NCBI GenBank assembly: GCA_015680685.1
Contig: MNCI01006660.1
Span: 222,050 to 286,049 of the forward strand
Source: Gnetum montanum
Taxonomy: Eukaryota; Streptophyta; Gnetopsida; Gnetales; Gnetaceae
Reading direction: 5' to 3'
DNA length: 64,000 nt
Shown piece by piece: positions 44,433-57,750 of the stretch (position 1 is the first letter of the stretch; every line of letters begins with the position of its first letter). Made by a program: the position numbers and the translations under genes. The notes beneath the pieces were generated by a model. It did no database searches. It saw nothing but the letters and a program-made list of their open reading frames with translations, and was not told where the DNA came from.

Positions 44433-47400
44433 TGTTGGTATAATTCTACCAAATAGTGAAATAGATAATAAACTAGAAACATAAAGAATTGGCAAATCTG
44501 AGTACTGTATTGATGTCAAGGAGGAATTTTGAGCAAGTTTTTGTTCAATGTTAATTAGTGTTAAAAGTATAGAATTTTTTAAAATTTATCTTATAAAGTT
44601 TATTTTTGGCTTTTGTCAAAGAATGGGTAGTAGAATATTAAATAAAAATTTTTGAGCCAAATTAAAGATTCAATAAGGGAAAGCTTAAGTTAAGCTAATT
44701 ATAACTTTAATGAACTCTATGTATATGATCATAAAGCTTCACAAAATCAGAATACAATTATCTTGAGCAAAGTTAATAGCTATTTCAAATTTCTAGAATA
44801 AAAAGGCTACTTAAATAAAGAAGTTTATAAGCCAAATAGAGCTAAGATCATTATTTTAACTCTTTTTTAGAACCTCAATTAGCCTTAAAATAATTCTGCT
44901 AAGCCATTGTAGCTTTTTCACAAAGCTAAGTTTAGTCTTGATTCTTGGATGTGCATGTGATTTAGCTCTATGAAGCTTTGTTGAGTTTTCAAAAGAGGTT
45001 CTAGATTAAATTAAGCTTTTTTGTATTTGCAGTTTGGTAAGAAATGTGCCTCGTTAAAGCTCTCTAACATGAACTAAAACCCATAATGGCTACATTATTT
45101 TTAAATGAAAATAGATTTTGGTTCTGAAATGTTTTATTTTCCATGCCAATTTAGCTATTATAATTGCTATTTAGAACTAAGAAGCCATTCTAAAAGTGCA
45201 TTTTCCACATGAACTACAAATTATGCTAGCTTTTAAGTAGGAACATTGTTTAAAATTAGCCTTTAGAACAAAAATTTGACTTTAAATAAAAGCTCTACCA
45301 TGTTAGCTAAGGAGAGAAGTGCTAACCAAAACTTTAACAAGTTAAAGGTCCATCTTTCACATTAGCTATGTTAATAGGGGCTAGAACTAAAATCTAGTTT
45401 TGTTAAGCTTTTTGCCAGATTAGTTGGGGCCCCAATAGATGGCATAGTTTTAATGAAAGAAGCTTATAAAAATGAATTGGATTTTTAAAAACTCTATACA
45501 TAAGCTAATAATGGATGCTATTTAGAATGAGAATTCCACTTCTGTTTAGCTTATCCAATTTAATTTAACTCATCCACCATGTCATAAAATTCAATAATAG
45601 CTAAAAGCACAAAGAAGCATACAAGGTAGCTCTAAATGCTCCTAGTTTTATCAACATGTCAAATTAAGCTTTATTATGTTGGGATTAATTTTCAAAAATA
45701 TGCATGCATAATAGAACAAATTTAATTTTACAAAAGCTAGAGTAAAAAGTGCTATCAAAATCCTAATCTAGAACCAAACTTGATTCTATGGAAGGTCCTC
45801 ATCCACATGGGACAATACCACTAAGAGTCAGCACAAGAGCCAAAAAGCATTATGGTTTAGAATCAAAATTGGTTCTACTTAGTGAAGATACCATGAAATA
45901 ATCCAAAAAAAAGAGAGTTATAGTTTAAAAGGAGTCTATTGGGATTGTCAAGTAATGTAAAAATAAGATCTATGAAGCTTATTTTGAAAAATGCTACCAC
46001 TAGACTCAAGCATAGTCAACTACCACATAAGATAGAATAAATAGAATCAATAACTAGAATTAATTTTTGGTTCTACTCAGCTCATGGAAAGTAATCACAT
46101 CAGATAGAGTCTACAATAGTGAGCACAATTTCATGAACTTGTAGAAAAAAAGTTTGATTCTACCAAAACTGGCTCAAATAAAGCTTATGATGCCCAACTT
46201 AATTTAAAGGATGTGTAGAACCAAAATAGGTTCTAAATCAATCAATATTTAAAAACTATGGGTATTACAATAATTAAAATGCTACTACATTAAAAAAGAA
46301 AGAAAGCTATAGTTCAAAGGCATTATTACATTAGCCATCTAGAACCAAAAAATGGTTTTGCAAGACCTCATTAGAAAAAGGAAAAAGCCTTCAAAACTAA
46401 GCTCAACACAAAGAGACAAATGTATATACCATGTAAGCTCTGCAAGTAGAGCTATAGTTTAGAGTCAAATATTGGTTCCACTAGGCCCATCTCAATGCCT
46501 TATCATGTCAACCTGAGGTCATTTAGGAGTGATTAATAAAATTAAAATCTAATTTTATTTGGCTTGTATTTCAAAATAGCTATCATTTAAGCAAAATTAG
46601 AGCTCAATTAAATAAATAATTAGAATTAAAATATGGTTATATTGAAGCTAATCACCACTTTATCTATGCATCATATTGAAAAGCTAAGCTAAGAACAAAA
46701 ATGTGGTTCTATCTAGCTTATTGTCTACATTAGTGATGCACAAACAAAAATTGCCATTTTGAACTAAAATTTATCTCTATATTTAAAATCTTCCACATTA
46801 GCTTTATTAATAGGAGAAACTATTTAGAATAAAAGAATGATTCTACAAAGCTCTCTTAGCATGAAAATACTGAAAGCTAACGCTAGTCAAAGAACTTACC
46901 ATGTCATCTAATGAAAAAAGGGTATGGTTTAGAATTAAGAGTTGGTTCTACAAGCTCAAGAACTATATAACAAAATTAAGCTTGGAAGAATAACATGGGA
47001 TTAAAATAGAGTTTTAATCTAGCTAAGTAGGATAGAATTAAGCAATGATTTGAAAGCTATACAAGTTTAAAGATTGAAGTATAAAGTTCATTGAAAGGCC
47101 ATGTTAAGCACATCAATTTAAAAAAGCTCAAGCTATAATGAACCCCCAAAGCCAAAGCTAAGGAAGAAGAGTTTTCTTTTAAAATAAGAACATAAATCCA
47201 AAAAGCCACTATAGGAAATAGAGTTTTCCTTGCAAATTCAGAAAGCTAGATTTTAAGCACATGTGACATTAAAGGTTATGGAAATTTTAGGAAACTTCCA
47301 AGATACACATAAGAAAAATAGTTATTTAAGCTTCATTATAGTAAATTTAGTTGGAAGAAAAGTTGAAGAATACCTTGCAAAAATTTGAAGGATATTCTTG

Positions 47401-48175
47401 ATGGAATAATGAGATCACTATTGAAAATAACAAATTGTACCTACAATTGGATGAATTACATCAAGCAGGTTCAATGAGCATAAGAAAGATTCAAACATGA
47501 ATTACTTTATCTTTAAGATGTTGAGTTCAAATAAGAGAATATAAGTACAAGCTTTGGTACTTTTTCTTAGGGACAAGTAATTGGTGGTCAGCTACAAAAA
47601 AAAAAAAAAAAAGCTTAGAGACTTTTGGAGCAAGAAAAGAAATATTCAACTAAAAGCTTTTTGTAAAATTAAAAATTTATCAACTCCAACCTTATAGTTG
47701 AAGCTGTAATATGTAAAATAGGAGAGTAATTAGACGAAGAACATTTAGAATATTAGAAAAAGCATTGTAACAATGACATTCTAAATAAAGTTCTAGCTTT
47801 TTAGTTTTTTATTCTATGAGCAATCTTTCTTTTTTTTTTTCTACTATTAACAACTATTTAGTTAGATGACTATGTCATAGAATGAGGTGTGTGTTAGCTT
47901 TGAAGTAAGCTATTTTCCTTAAAGATTATAGAGTTTAGTTTTTTTGCTTTACTCATGAAATTAGATAGCTTTATTAAGTGTTAATTCTTTATGAGTTTAG
48001 CTCAAGATGTTTACTATTAGAATAGAAACTTAGCTAACTATTTAAATAAAACCCTATTGAATCTATAGCTTTGTTCTAATTTTTCTTGAAATTTTACTTT
48101 GGGAAAGTCCATTAATGAATGACCTAAGCTTTCGTTTAGTACTATCTTGAAAAGCTATTACTTTACTATCAAATA
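44433..48175 (+). repeat. 3' LTR of element J (truncated by element G)
   Basis: It starts tgttggtataattctacc, like 20042, and is collinear with the 5' LTR up to atcaaatatg (23650 in the 5' copy). Element G then begins. About 20 decayed palindromes of the TAGAACCAAA/TTTGGTTCTA type are present (for example 45772-45793, 45868-45890, 46055-46078 and 46690-46715). There is no coding potential. Confidence 0.6.
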
Positions 48176-49022
48176 TGAAGTAGGGTCACTCCAATTTGCA
48201 TTATCCCTTCAAAACACCTTGAATTTAAAAATTATGCAAGGTAAGTTAATTACTAGAAAACAAGAAATTTTGCTATCTTCTATTAAAATTAAAAGAAGAC
48301 TATAAATGCTAGACATGCTATCTTCTATTAATAAATCTATGAAAGCTCACACTAAAATATTCACACACTTAATGATATTGTAGAACATGAGGCTTTACAA
48401 CCACATATAAGATCAACATCAATGCAAGAAATAATTAATCTAGATATCTTCCTCATATATAGGACCAAAATGCAAACATGGAGATACAATGGCCAATACC
48501 ACATATATGAAAACCACCAAGATGCACAAAAATCTCATGTAGTCTCTCTTAACTCACTTGTATTTAAAAACATGTAACGTAGATCAAGATTTACCAAAAC
48601 GCAAGCTAACATAGTAGAGAAATATTTCCCAAATAAAACTTAGAGATTCAAAGATATTTTCCATCTTAAGCATGTTATCTCAAAATTTTCTTAACTAAAT
48701 AAGACATTTACAAATTTGAGAAGACATCTCTCTAGCAATTGTAGCTTCCAAGTAAGACATCTATAATCTTAGAAAGAAATCTCCACTAGGGACAAGATAT
48801 CTTTAGTAATAGCAAGACATCATCCTAGAGATGTATCCTCACCTACCAAGATGTCTTCCATCTTGATAAAGATGTCTCCTAGGTAGATGGGATGTCTACT
48901 ATCAACTACAAGTTCATAGGTAAGACATTTTTTTCAAGGCAAGACATCTCTTGCAAGTGTTACATCTATAAATACATCTATAAATTTTTCAAGATATTTA
49001 TTCCTTCACATGTAGTGATGAC
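48176..49022 (-). repeat. 3' LTR of element G
   Basis: The left boundary follows from alignment with 53730; the right boundary (about 49022) is estimated. The portion 48680-48970 has about a dozen copies of gacatct or its complement agatgtc, which the truncated 5' LTR does not include. Confidence 0.6.
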
Positions 49023-49179
49023 AAGGGGCTTGGAAGAGAAGTCCCTATACCAACTCTTCAAGCCTTCGAAAAGTGAACTCAAGTAAACAATGGAGTAGGG
49101 ATAGAAGTGATCCACTACTTAACAAGTTTGGTTTCATGAACTCATGTCATATCATCAATAATTTGATTCCTCCAATGGA

Positions 49180-50455
49180 TCAAGTACTCATTCTCTTCAC
49201 TCCACAAGTGTTAGAAGCTTCTCTCTTCTTGAGAACAATTGTCTTCCTCTTCTTTAAAGGCTTAGGCTTGTTAACAACCACTTTTAACTTATTGATGATT
49301 CCTCTTAAGGTTTCATCATCTTCTAGTCCATGGTAATGCATAATATCTAAAACATTAAGAATAAAAGATATACTAACATCATTTGATAAGTTAATTTGAA
49401 AATCATTGTTATTGATTTTGATCTTTATCTTGAAAGGATATCTCTTTTTGGCCTTCAATTTTAAGAAGTTTATATCCCTCAACCTCTTCTTATTTAAGTA
49501 TGCCTAAAAAAATTACTAATAAAACAATTAGGCCTTCTCTTATCCTCATTACTCTTTTGGATTTTTCTTCAACCTTATTCTCTAGATTTGCTCTTACTTA
49601 AGCGTGAACATCTTTTAATTGCTTCACAAAACTTATACTCAATTAAGCCTCTCCATTAAAGCTTCTCAAATTATCCACCATCTAGATAAAAATCATAATT
49701 AATCTCAAATTGGATCTTTCCAATAGTAACATGAAGAGCATTGTTATGGAAAAACATAGCATGATACAACAATTTCTCCCACCTACTAGGTTATCCTTCA
49801 TACAAACATCACAAAATATTAAGTATAGATTTATTGACACTTCAATTTGGCCATTAGACTATGAATGATATGCATTAGAATAATTCAAATTTATCCCAAA
49901 AATCTTCCAAATGGACCTTCAAAAATGAATGGTATACTTGCAGTCTCTATCATTAACAATATTTAAGGAAATTAGATGCAACCTTACAACATCTTGGATA
50001 AAAAAATTTATAATATGAGATGCATTAGTCATCTTCTTACTTAAAATAAATTATGCTATCTTTGAGAATCTCCCCACTACAACAAAGATAGTATCATTTC
50101 CATTTTTGGTCTTTGAAGTCCTACTCACAAAGTCCATTGACATACTTTCCCAAGGATCTTTTGGAATTGACAAAGACATATAATATCCATCAATAACTTT
50201 ACCTCCCTTGGACTTTTGATATATCAAACACTCCTTCATAAATTTGGAGACTTTAAGGATCATTCTAGACTAAAAGTAATGCCTATCCACAAGCTCTAAT
50301 GTCTTCTCTTTGTCCATGTAACCTGCCATTCCACCATAATGTTTTTCAACTAAAATCTTTCTTTGAAAATTAGAATTGGAAATAAAAACCTTCTCAATCT
50401 TGAATAGTAGTTTGTTTTGAATATGATAGTTCCTCCATTGGACTATCCTACTCAA
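49180..50455 (-). pseudogene. Integrase of element G
   Basis: From the right: the zinc-binding part HYGGMAGYMDKEKTLELV (50360) and FMKECLIYQKSKGG, with one Cys changed to Tyr; then the catalytic core start DPWESMSMDFVSRTSK (50155). The C-terminal domain near 49430 reads YPFKIKIKINNNDFQINLS and FILNVLDIMHY, similar to the region before the chromodomain in chromoviruses. Frames between them are broken. Confidence 0.8.
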
Positions 50456-50499
50456 TTATTATTCTTTGAGGATTCTTCAAACCTACCAAAAATATGAAT

Positions 50500-52000
50500 T
50501 ATGTTCATAGAATTAAGAAAATTCATTTATATCTTCCATATGAAAAATGCTAAATTTCATCACATGCATCCTAGATAAACTATCCACCCCCCACATTAGC
50601 TTTTCCAATCTTATTCTTGAGCATAAAATTGAACCCCTACAATTGTGCCACTCAATTCATGTTTTTGATAGTCAACTACTTTTAGAAATTGATAAATTGA
50701 AGTGAACTTCTTGTGTGATACATCATGCATCTAATGCTTGATTACTTGAAGAATAGTGTATAATTTCTTCTCATACATTCTATATTTCTCATTTGACTTA
50801 ATTAGATTTTTGAAAAAAATGCAAAAGTTCTTCCTTCTTGTGTAAGAACCCCTCTAATGGAAAGTCCAATTGAATCCACTGCCACTAGAAACAACTTCTA
50901 GAAATTTGGTATTGTAATCACTAGTTCATTGGTTATTTTTTCCTTTAATAACTTAAAGATCCTTTAGGTTTTATTATCTCACTTGAAATATTGATTCTTC
51001 TTAAGAAAAGTAAACATAGACCATGAAATATCACTAAAAATTTTGATGGACTACTTGTAAGAACCTACTATACTGAGGAATGATCTTTTCAACTTTTCTA
51101 GAAGTTGATTAATCTCTAATAGTCTTTAACTTGGTAGCTCCGATCTTGATTTAATTTTTGAAAATCACATGTCCTAAGTATGTGATCTTTCTTTTGAAGA
51201 ATTAACTCTTCTTTAAGCTAACAATCAAATGTGGCCCCAATTTGAGACATATACTTCGTAAATGTTCCAAGTGCCTCTCCTTATTAGAATTTTATATCAA
51301 ATTATCATTAAGGAAGATAATACAATACTTGCAAATAAAATATTTGAGAACATCATGCATGAACTTTGTAAATATGGCAAGATTTTTTGTGAGCCTAAAT
51401 GATATTACCAATCACTCAAATAACCTATCCATTATCTTGAAAGCAATATTCCATTCATCATCAGGTTTGATTTAATTTTCTATGATACTCACTCTTGAAC
51501 TCAAATTTGTTAAAAATATTTTCATTAGTAAGACCATCAATGATACTATCCATCCTTTGATTAGAAAATTGTTACCTCAATATTATCTTATTCATAGCCC
51601 TTAAATCAATTCATATACTCCATTTGTCATTATCCTTCTTTAACACAAGCATTGATGGAATTGCATAAGAAGAAATTAGCTTCCCCACAAAACCTTTGCA
51701 AGTATCTCCTCTACTTGCCTTTGCAATTCAACCCTCTAATTTGGTATCATTTTTTATGTCCTCTTGTTTGGAATGGCAACTTCGAGGATGAAATCAATTT
51801 TGTACTAAACATTCCTTGTTGGTGGAAATTCATCTAAATTTTCCTTGAACAAATTGGAAAATTGTTCCTCAAATCCTAGTACACATTCTAGAAGATCTAC
51901 TTGCATAACATCATGATTCTTAATGTATTCACTCTTTCCAAGAAGAATTAAGAAATCATTAAACATTACCACCTCACTTAGCTCTCATATGAATTAACTC
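50500..52000 (-). pseudogene. Reverse transcriptase and RNase H of element G
   Basis: On the minus strand: SSYAIPSMLVLKKDNDKW (about 51690-51640), NKIIL, DSIIDGLTNENIFNKFEFKS, FKIMDRLFE then LVISFRLTKN (the K-T-R-G-L-Y-E-W region), FMHDVLKYFI, and the catalytic box FLNDNLI, again with the first Asp as Asn. HLEHLR and ITYLGHVIFKN follow. RNase H is only faintly visible at 50600-51000. Confidence 0.82.
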
Positions 52001-53710
52001 ATGAATTGCATCAAGTCTAGCTACATCCGATACATTTCTTACTCTATCAAATTTTGCATCATTATTAAAATTCCAAGAAATTACAAAAATTACATCAACA
52101 CAATCAATTATTAGTACATAACATCTCACAACATCATGATAACTCCCATTTTTGAACTTTAAGACATATTTTTATCTCACCTCTAGAGAGAAATATTTAG
52201 ATAACCAATGCATCTTGTAGTGTTTATGATGAGGATATGTCACTAAACGCAACTTAGCAACTCCCCTAAAGGAAATAACATTTTGTTAGATATCTTTATC
52301 AATCAAAATATAAATCCATTTCTCACTAAGTGAATACCTAGATCCAATCCTAAACAAAAATTATATTGATTGATGATCTCCATTATTCACATTCCCTATA
52401 TATGCACATGAATTCAATTCAAAAAATTTCTTTATTTTAAATGCATGAGGATTACCTCTTTAAAGATCTTGGCTTGATAACTCCTCCATCTCTAAGGTTT
52501 ATATATCCTTGCCCTTGGTTGCCATGTAAAATGGATATTTCCATTATTTGTATCTCCATTTTTCATATTTAAATCACTAAATCTTGGATGTATTACTATC
52601 TTGATCCTTGCCTTCTTTTCCTTGGCCCTTCTTAGCCTTGCACTTCTCATCATCATTCTCTTACTCCTTGTCATGGCTACTCTCTTTGTCTTCAAATTTT
52701 GACTTGGATCTTTTATTTTAATTTGGAACCATTGTCCTTCCCCTTTAATGATCATTTTCTCTTACTTCTAAATCCACTAAGTTTCTTCTCTACTTTGAGT
52801 ATCAAATCATAAGCCTTATCAAGGGTCTAAGGCTTATAAAATATCAACTCTTGCTAATAAGTCATATTAAGACCTACAAGAAAGATTAAAGCTTATTCAT
52901 ATCTCTTTGAGTTAACCTTAGCTTAATAGAATAGATCCCAAAATTGAACATAGAATTCCTTCATACTTTTGTCTCCTTATTTAAGGAATTTAAGCTTCAT
53001 GCTTGTTTCTTGCCTCCACTAGATTGCTCAAATTTTCATTTCAGCCTGCACTTTATTAAGGATTAATCCTTGATGGATTGTTCATTTTTCCTAATATAAT
53101 TTTAAGACTCTTTTCCCCACCAAGTTAAAGTCATACTTTTTAATCTAGATTTTGCAATTTGTACCCTTTGATGAATTGGTACCTTCTCAAACTCAAAATG
53201 TTTACCAAGTACCTTTAGCTAGCTTGTAAAAGCATTGGTGCCATCCATACCATTAAAAGTATTCAATTTTACATATGGAAGTCTTGCAACATTTCTAAAT
53301 ACTCTAGCAAGTCTTGCTTCATCTTGATCATATAGCTTGCCATAAGAAGAAGATATTTATGATGGAGCTCTTAGAGTTCTGGCATAAGGACTTGGATTTC
53401 TTCACTCTGAAACCCTAGGATTTTGGATTCTCATACTTCAATAGTTGGCATGCTCTTCCTCCTTATCATTTCTCCTTTCATCTGGCTTATCTTTATTTTT
53501 GAGTGAGAATGCTCATTATTACCATAAATCATAGTATGGTTAAGACATACATTTCTATCCATATTAGCATTGAGCTCCTCCAATTGTTCAACCACTAGTT
53601 GAAATGTAGATTTCATGCTCCCCATATCTTGGTTTATGGCTCAGACATTTTTCTTCTTAGTATTCATTTGAAACAAACATGAAAATTCACAATGAAATTC
53701 TTCAAAATTC
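52000..53710 (-). pseudogene. Gag and protease region of element G
   Basis: The N-terminal stretch (53625-53431) reads MGSMKSTFQLVVEQLEELNA. The middle part (53100-52800) has Lys/Leu-rich capsid-like fragments, and 52755-52492 is Lys/Arg-rich, as before a zinc knuckle. I could not identify a clear knuckle or a protease active site. Confidence 0.5.
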
Positions 53711-53729
53711 TACTCTTAGATACCAATCC
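53711..53729 (-). other. Primer binding site, tRNA-Met type, element G
   Basis: The minus strand reads ggattggtatctaagagt, related to the plant consensus TGGTATCAGAGC, directly beside the LTR end. Confidence 0.55.
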
Positions 53730-54123
53730 TAGAGCAAGATCACTTAGACTTACATTCGTTCTTCAAAATACACTGAATTCAAAACATATGTAAGATAAAT
53801 TAATTATTAGAAAACAAGAAAACTATCTTTTATTAAAGCTAAAAGAAGATTTATAAATATAGTAGATCCATAGACCCATATAACATCACATCAAACTACT
53901 CAAATACTCAATGATATTACAGAGTATGAGGCTCTACAGTCACACATATGATTGATCTCAATGCAAGGTATAATCAATCTAGACCTCTTTGTCACATACA
54001 AGAATGAGGTCCAAAAATAGATATATAATATCCTATATCACATACATGATTGACCATTAAGATGCACATAACTCTCATGAAATCTCTATTAACTCTTTCA
54101 TATCCAAAAACATGTAACATAAT
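53730..54123 (-). repeat. 5' LTR of element G (truncated)
   Basis: It is homologous to 48176-48570, ending at aaaaacatgtaac. Beyond it the two copies diverge. Confidence 0.75.
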
Positions 54124-57000
54124 AAGTTCATGTTGTATCTAAAAAATTCAATCTTTGGAAAAATTGAAAATCCTAGGTGTGAAAATAGTTTTGAACTTAA
54201 ATCCTAAGGGCGTTCAAAAAAGAGGATCCAAGGTGCTCTAGATGGCTTGTCTGATCACCCAAGGACTTAAAGAATTTAAACAAAGAAAAATGAAATTGCA
54301 AAATGAAATGAAAAATAAACATAAATTAAAACTTAAAATGAATTCTACATAAAAAATAAACTATAAACTTTACTAAAATAGCAAGATGCTTAAATTATAA
54401 AGTTTAAAGGAGTATAGATTATCTACTCAAATGCACAAGAAGCTTACTTGAATGGAGCTTGAAGCCTATTGAAGCTAGTAGGTTATGTTCTGTAGTCAAC
54501 CTCCATGATCCAAGTACTTCCCAACTCCAATCGTTGAGAACTCCTTGTTGGATCTCACTTGAATTTGCAACTTTAATTACCAGTAGGGCTAGTAGTGGTG
54601 TTTGAATCATGTTGCAATGGTACTATGCTCAGAGTCTCTAGTGCTTATGTAGATACCAATGTGTTCCAAAATTCTTACAAATGCCAAATGGATTCAAAGT
54701 GCTTAAGGTTGCAAAAATGTTTCAAACCCTAAACAATTTATTTTAGTTTGGCTTTTATAGGCTCCAAGGTTGCTGATTTTAGGCTACAAATTTCTACCAT
54801 GATTGTTGATAGATTGGTGTTATTTGTAGGGATAATATGCCATTATTCCTAGCATAGTTGTCCATTTGTGATAAGTTTTAATACCCAAGGACCATCAAAA
54901 CCACAACAAATACAAAATATAGTAAACAGACTTTTGTTACGAAGCTAGCTTAACCTCAACTACACTAGCATTGTTGAAATTTGCTAGGAAATATGATGAC
55001 TACGTTGGTCATGTGAATATTTTTGAGAATCTAAGATGACTACGCTAGTCATGCCATAACTATTGGAAATTGTGATAACTTCACTAACCATTGTTGAGAA
55101 AATGGAAAACCCAACAACTCGAATGCTGGGTATCTATAGCTCCAGTATAGTTAATGTCATAACCACCATAAAACCCATGAAAATTCCAAATTTGGCAATC
55201 CACAAGGCATTTTTAGCCTTTCCAAGCCTAAATATAGACATGACACTACTTTTTCCACTTGGAAAGTGAGGCAGTAGCAAGTTATGAGGCATTTTTAGCC
55301 CAAAAAATTTAAAGTATGTAAGATTGTAACTTATGGATCATAAATATTATGTTTATAATAAAATCTTGCCTTAATTTAGGTGGTGAAGATTTACAAGTTA
55401 CAACATGAATTTTCTTGGTAGTGTTTCATTGGTTCCTCTTTGTTGATGTTTGGAGGATTGACCCAAGAGACATCAACAAAGAATACAAAACATCACTGTG
55501 GGCCCATCACCACTATTCTCTCTCCACACTTGATCCTATAGTGTCAAACCTTATCAAAGAGTGCTTTCGCTAATGGGATAAGGTTATGATTAGATGATAT
55601 AGGATAAATATCATATTTGGCTAGAAGGAAATGGTCATGAGGGATAACAATGAGTTTCACATGTTCACATAATGGCTACAGTTATTGCAATGACATGTTG
55701 AATGATCAATAAGCTCTTCATGCTTCATGCTTTGAAGTGTTGATCACTTAGTAATGTTTTTGAGAGACCATACTTCACTTTGAGGTTTTATAGGCCATTA
55801 GGCTCTTCCCTTTGCATGTTTGGAGTCATTGATTTGTCTTTTGGTTTTCATTGACCTTTCAACTTCTTGGTAATTTTCTTCTCCATATTTTTTTGATAGG
55901 TTAAAACCTTTATTAGATTTCATTGCCAAGGTCAAGTTTGATTTGGTTTTCTCATTGAATGAGATGTGTTACATCCAATGAACTTGATAATAAAGCATGA
56001 TAAAGAAAATGTCAAATGGCCATAATGCATAAGTGTAAAATATAGGTCAACATTATTGTTTAGTATAAGAAATATTATAATTAGGCTATGGGATGGTGGC
56101 TCAAAGGGGAATAATGGAAGTGATGTGGAATAAGCACTCTTGCCATGATAGGATAAGCTAACCAAATCTTACACATCATGGTCATGTGGTAACTTGCTAT
56201 CGTAATGAGTTGCATCTTTGTGATGACTTCAAGCTTCATCTTGTAAGCACAACTTCAAGAGAACAAGAAAATCAAACAAAGAAAACATGTTTTTACAAAA
56301 TAATTTATATAGCCACATGAGATAACCATTGAACTAGGCCACCATAGCTTACTATCAATGCAACATGGAGAGATCTATGTGATGTGCATTAGATTTACAA
56401 AACTTGCAATTCATTCATTATGCCAAATAAGGAGAGATGGAGAGATAGAAATAAATATCATATAGGCTCTCTTGTTCTAGATCATCAAAGTCACCAACAT
56501 CGGTCCTTTATTGCAAACTATCAACACTGATAAACAACATGACAAGCAAACATATCAGTGTTAGATAAAATCAATTCTATGTGATGGATTTAATGTTGCA
56601 TAGCAAGGGTTTGATGTTTTCATGTGTAGGTTTAAGTTTTTGTGAGAAACTTGGTTCCATGTGTTTTATCCTTACCATTGTGGTCTTAGATGGAAACTTT
56701 GACTAAGGGACCCTCTGTGATGTTTTTGGCATCAAGGTCAATGAGCATCCGGCTATGTCAAGGTGTTATGACTATATGGTAGAACATTTTTGAGGTCTAA
56801 GGGTTAGGTATGTAAGGTCAACTTGATCTAACAACATCACAAGAGGAGTTTATTTAGGCTTTAAGGCTAGTTGAATTTTCTTTCTTATCCTCCAAGCTCA
56901 TTCTTGCATGACAACATAAGCACATTAAGTGACACCTATGTAATAAAATTGTTAAATAATGTAAAAACAATGTAAAATAAATTAATAATAATGCACATGT
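54124..57000. other. Unassigned AT-rich non-coding DNA
   Basis: No ORF or protein similarity stands out on either strand. A TATA-type sequence on the minus strand (complement of ttttataggc, 54762-54771) and several actacgctagtcatg-like motifs (54960-55070), related to the tandem array further right, suggest this is part of the same repeat element. No boundary could be set. Confidence 0.5.
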
Positions 57001-57560
57001 AAGCTAGAACACATTAGAGTAAAGGACAAACATGGTTCAATCATGATTAATAGAGGTTATAAGGGGATTTAAGATGGATAAGATGCATCAAAGGCTAAAA
57101 AGCATGAATGAGGCTAAACAAGGGCCAAATGATGGTCAACGATGATTAAGTGATGACCAAGTGATGGTTGAGCCCCATGAAATGATGTTGAACAAGGTTA
57201 AAGCCTAGTCAACTAAGATCAAAAAAGAGAGGACCAACCAAATAATTTTAAAAAAGGCTAAATGATACCCAAATGATGATCAAGTGGGGTCAAATGAAGT
57301 TAAATGATGATTAGATGATGATTGAACCTTATCAAATGACATAGAAAAAGGTTAATCAAGATCGTACCAAGGTGAAACAATATAGATTGACATCAAATCA
57401 CATTGATTAAGGTTAAAAGGTGTCAAATGATAGGAAAATTTATTGGAATAGGGCCAAATGATGCTTCAATGATAAAAAATGAAGCCAAATAACATCACAG
57501 GGCCAAACAATGAAGGTCAACAATGCATAACAAGGTCTAAACAAGTTGAAACATCATGGA
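57000..57560. repeat. Cryptic simple repeat around caaatgatg
   Basis: The motif (c/t)aaatgatg(a/g)t, with gatgatcaag and gccaaatgat variants, recurs about every 20-40 bp. There is no coding potential. Confidence 0.6.
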
Positions 57561-57750
57561 GAAAAGCCAAATAAGTTAGGATGGAAAACATGTAGAAAAG
57601 ATTATTAATATTGGTCAATTAGGGTTAAATTTTTCTAGTTTTAGGCCACAGTGGATCATAGTAGAGGTCTATAGGGCTGATGGAAGAGTTTGGGCATATG
57701 GTAAGGTTTTTTTGGGGTTTTTTTAAGGAAAAAATAAAATATTTTATTAT

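Larger units (their letters stand above)
20042..48175 (+). mobile_element. Element J: long-LTR retrotransposon, internal region mostly lost, host of E
   Basis: Two direct copies of a roughly 3.7-kb AT-rich sequence (20042-about 23935 and 44433-48175) both start TGTTGG(C/T)A(C/T)AATTCTACC. The second is preceded by a purine tract, gtaggggaaaat (44421-44432), as expected at a 3' LTR. I therefore read them as LTRs of one element. Between them, only about 0.2 kb (23936-24147) and 1.06 kb (43375-44432) are not part of E. No pol domain of J is recognisable. The alternative is a long non-LTR repeat present twice. Confidence 0.55.
48176..54123 (-). mobile_element. Element G: chromovirus-like Ty3/gypsy, minus strand
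   Basis: In minus orientation the order is a partial 5' LTR (53730-54123), a tRNA-Met-type primer site, gag, RT, RNase H, integrase and 3' LTR (from 48176). The two LTRs align over about 390 bp from tgaagtagggtcact/tagagcaagatcact. The 5' LTR is cut off at about 54123. Every gene is heavily broken. Confidence 0.82.
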
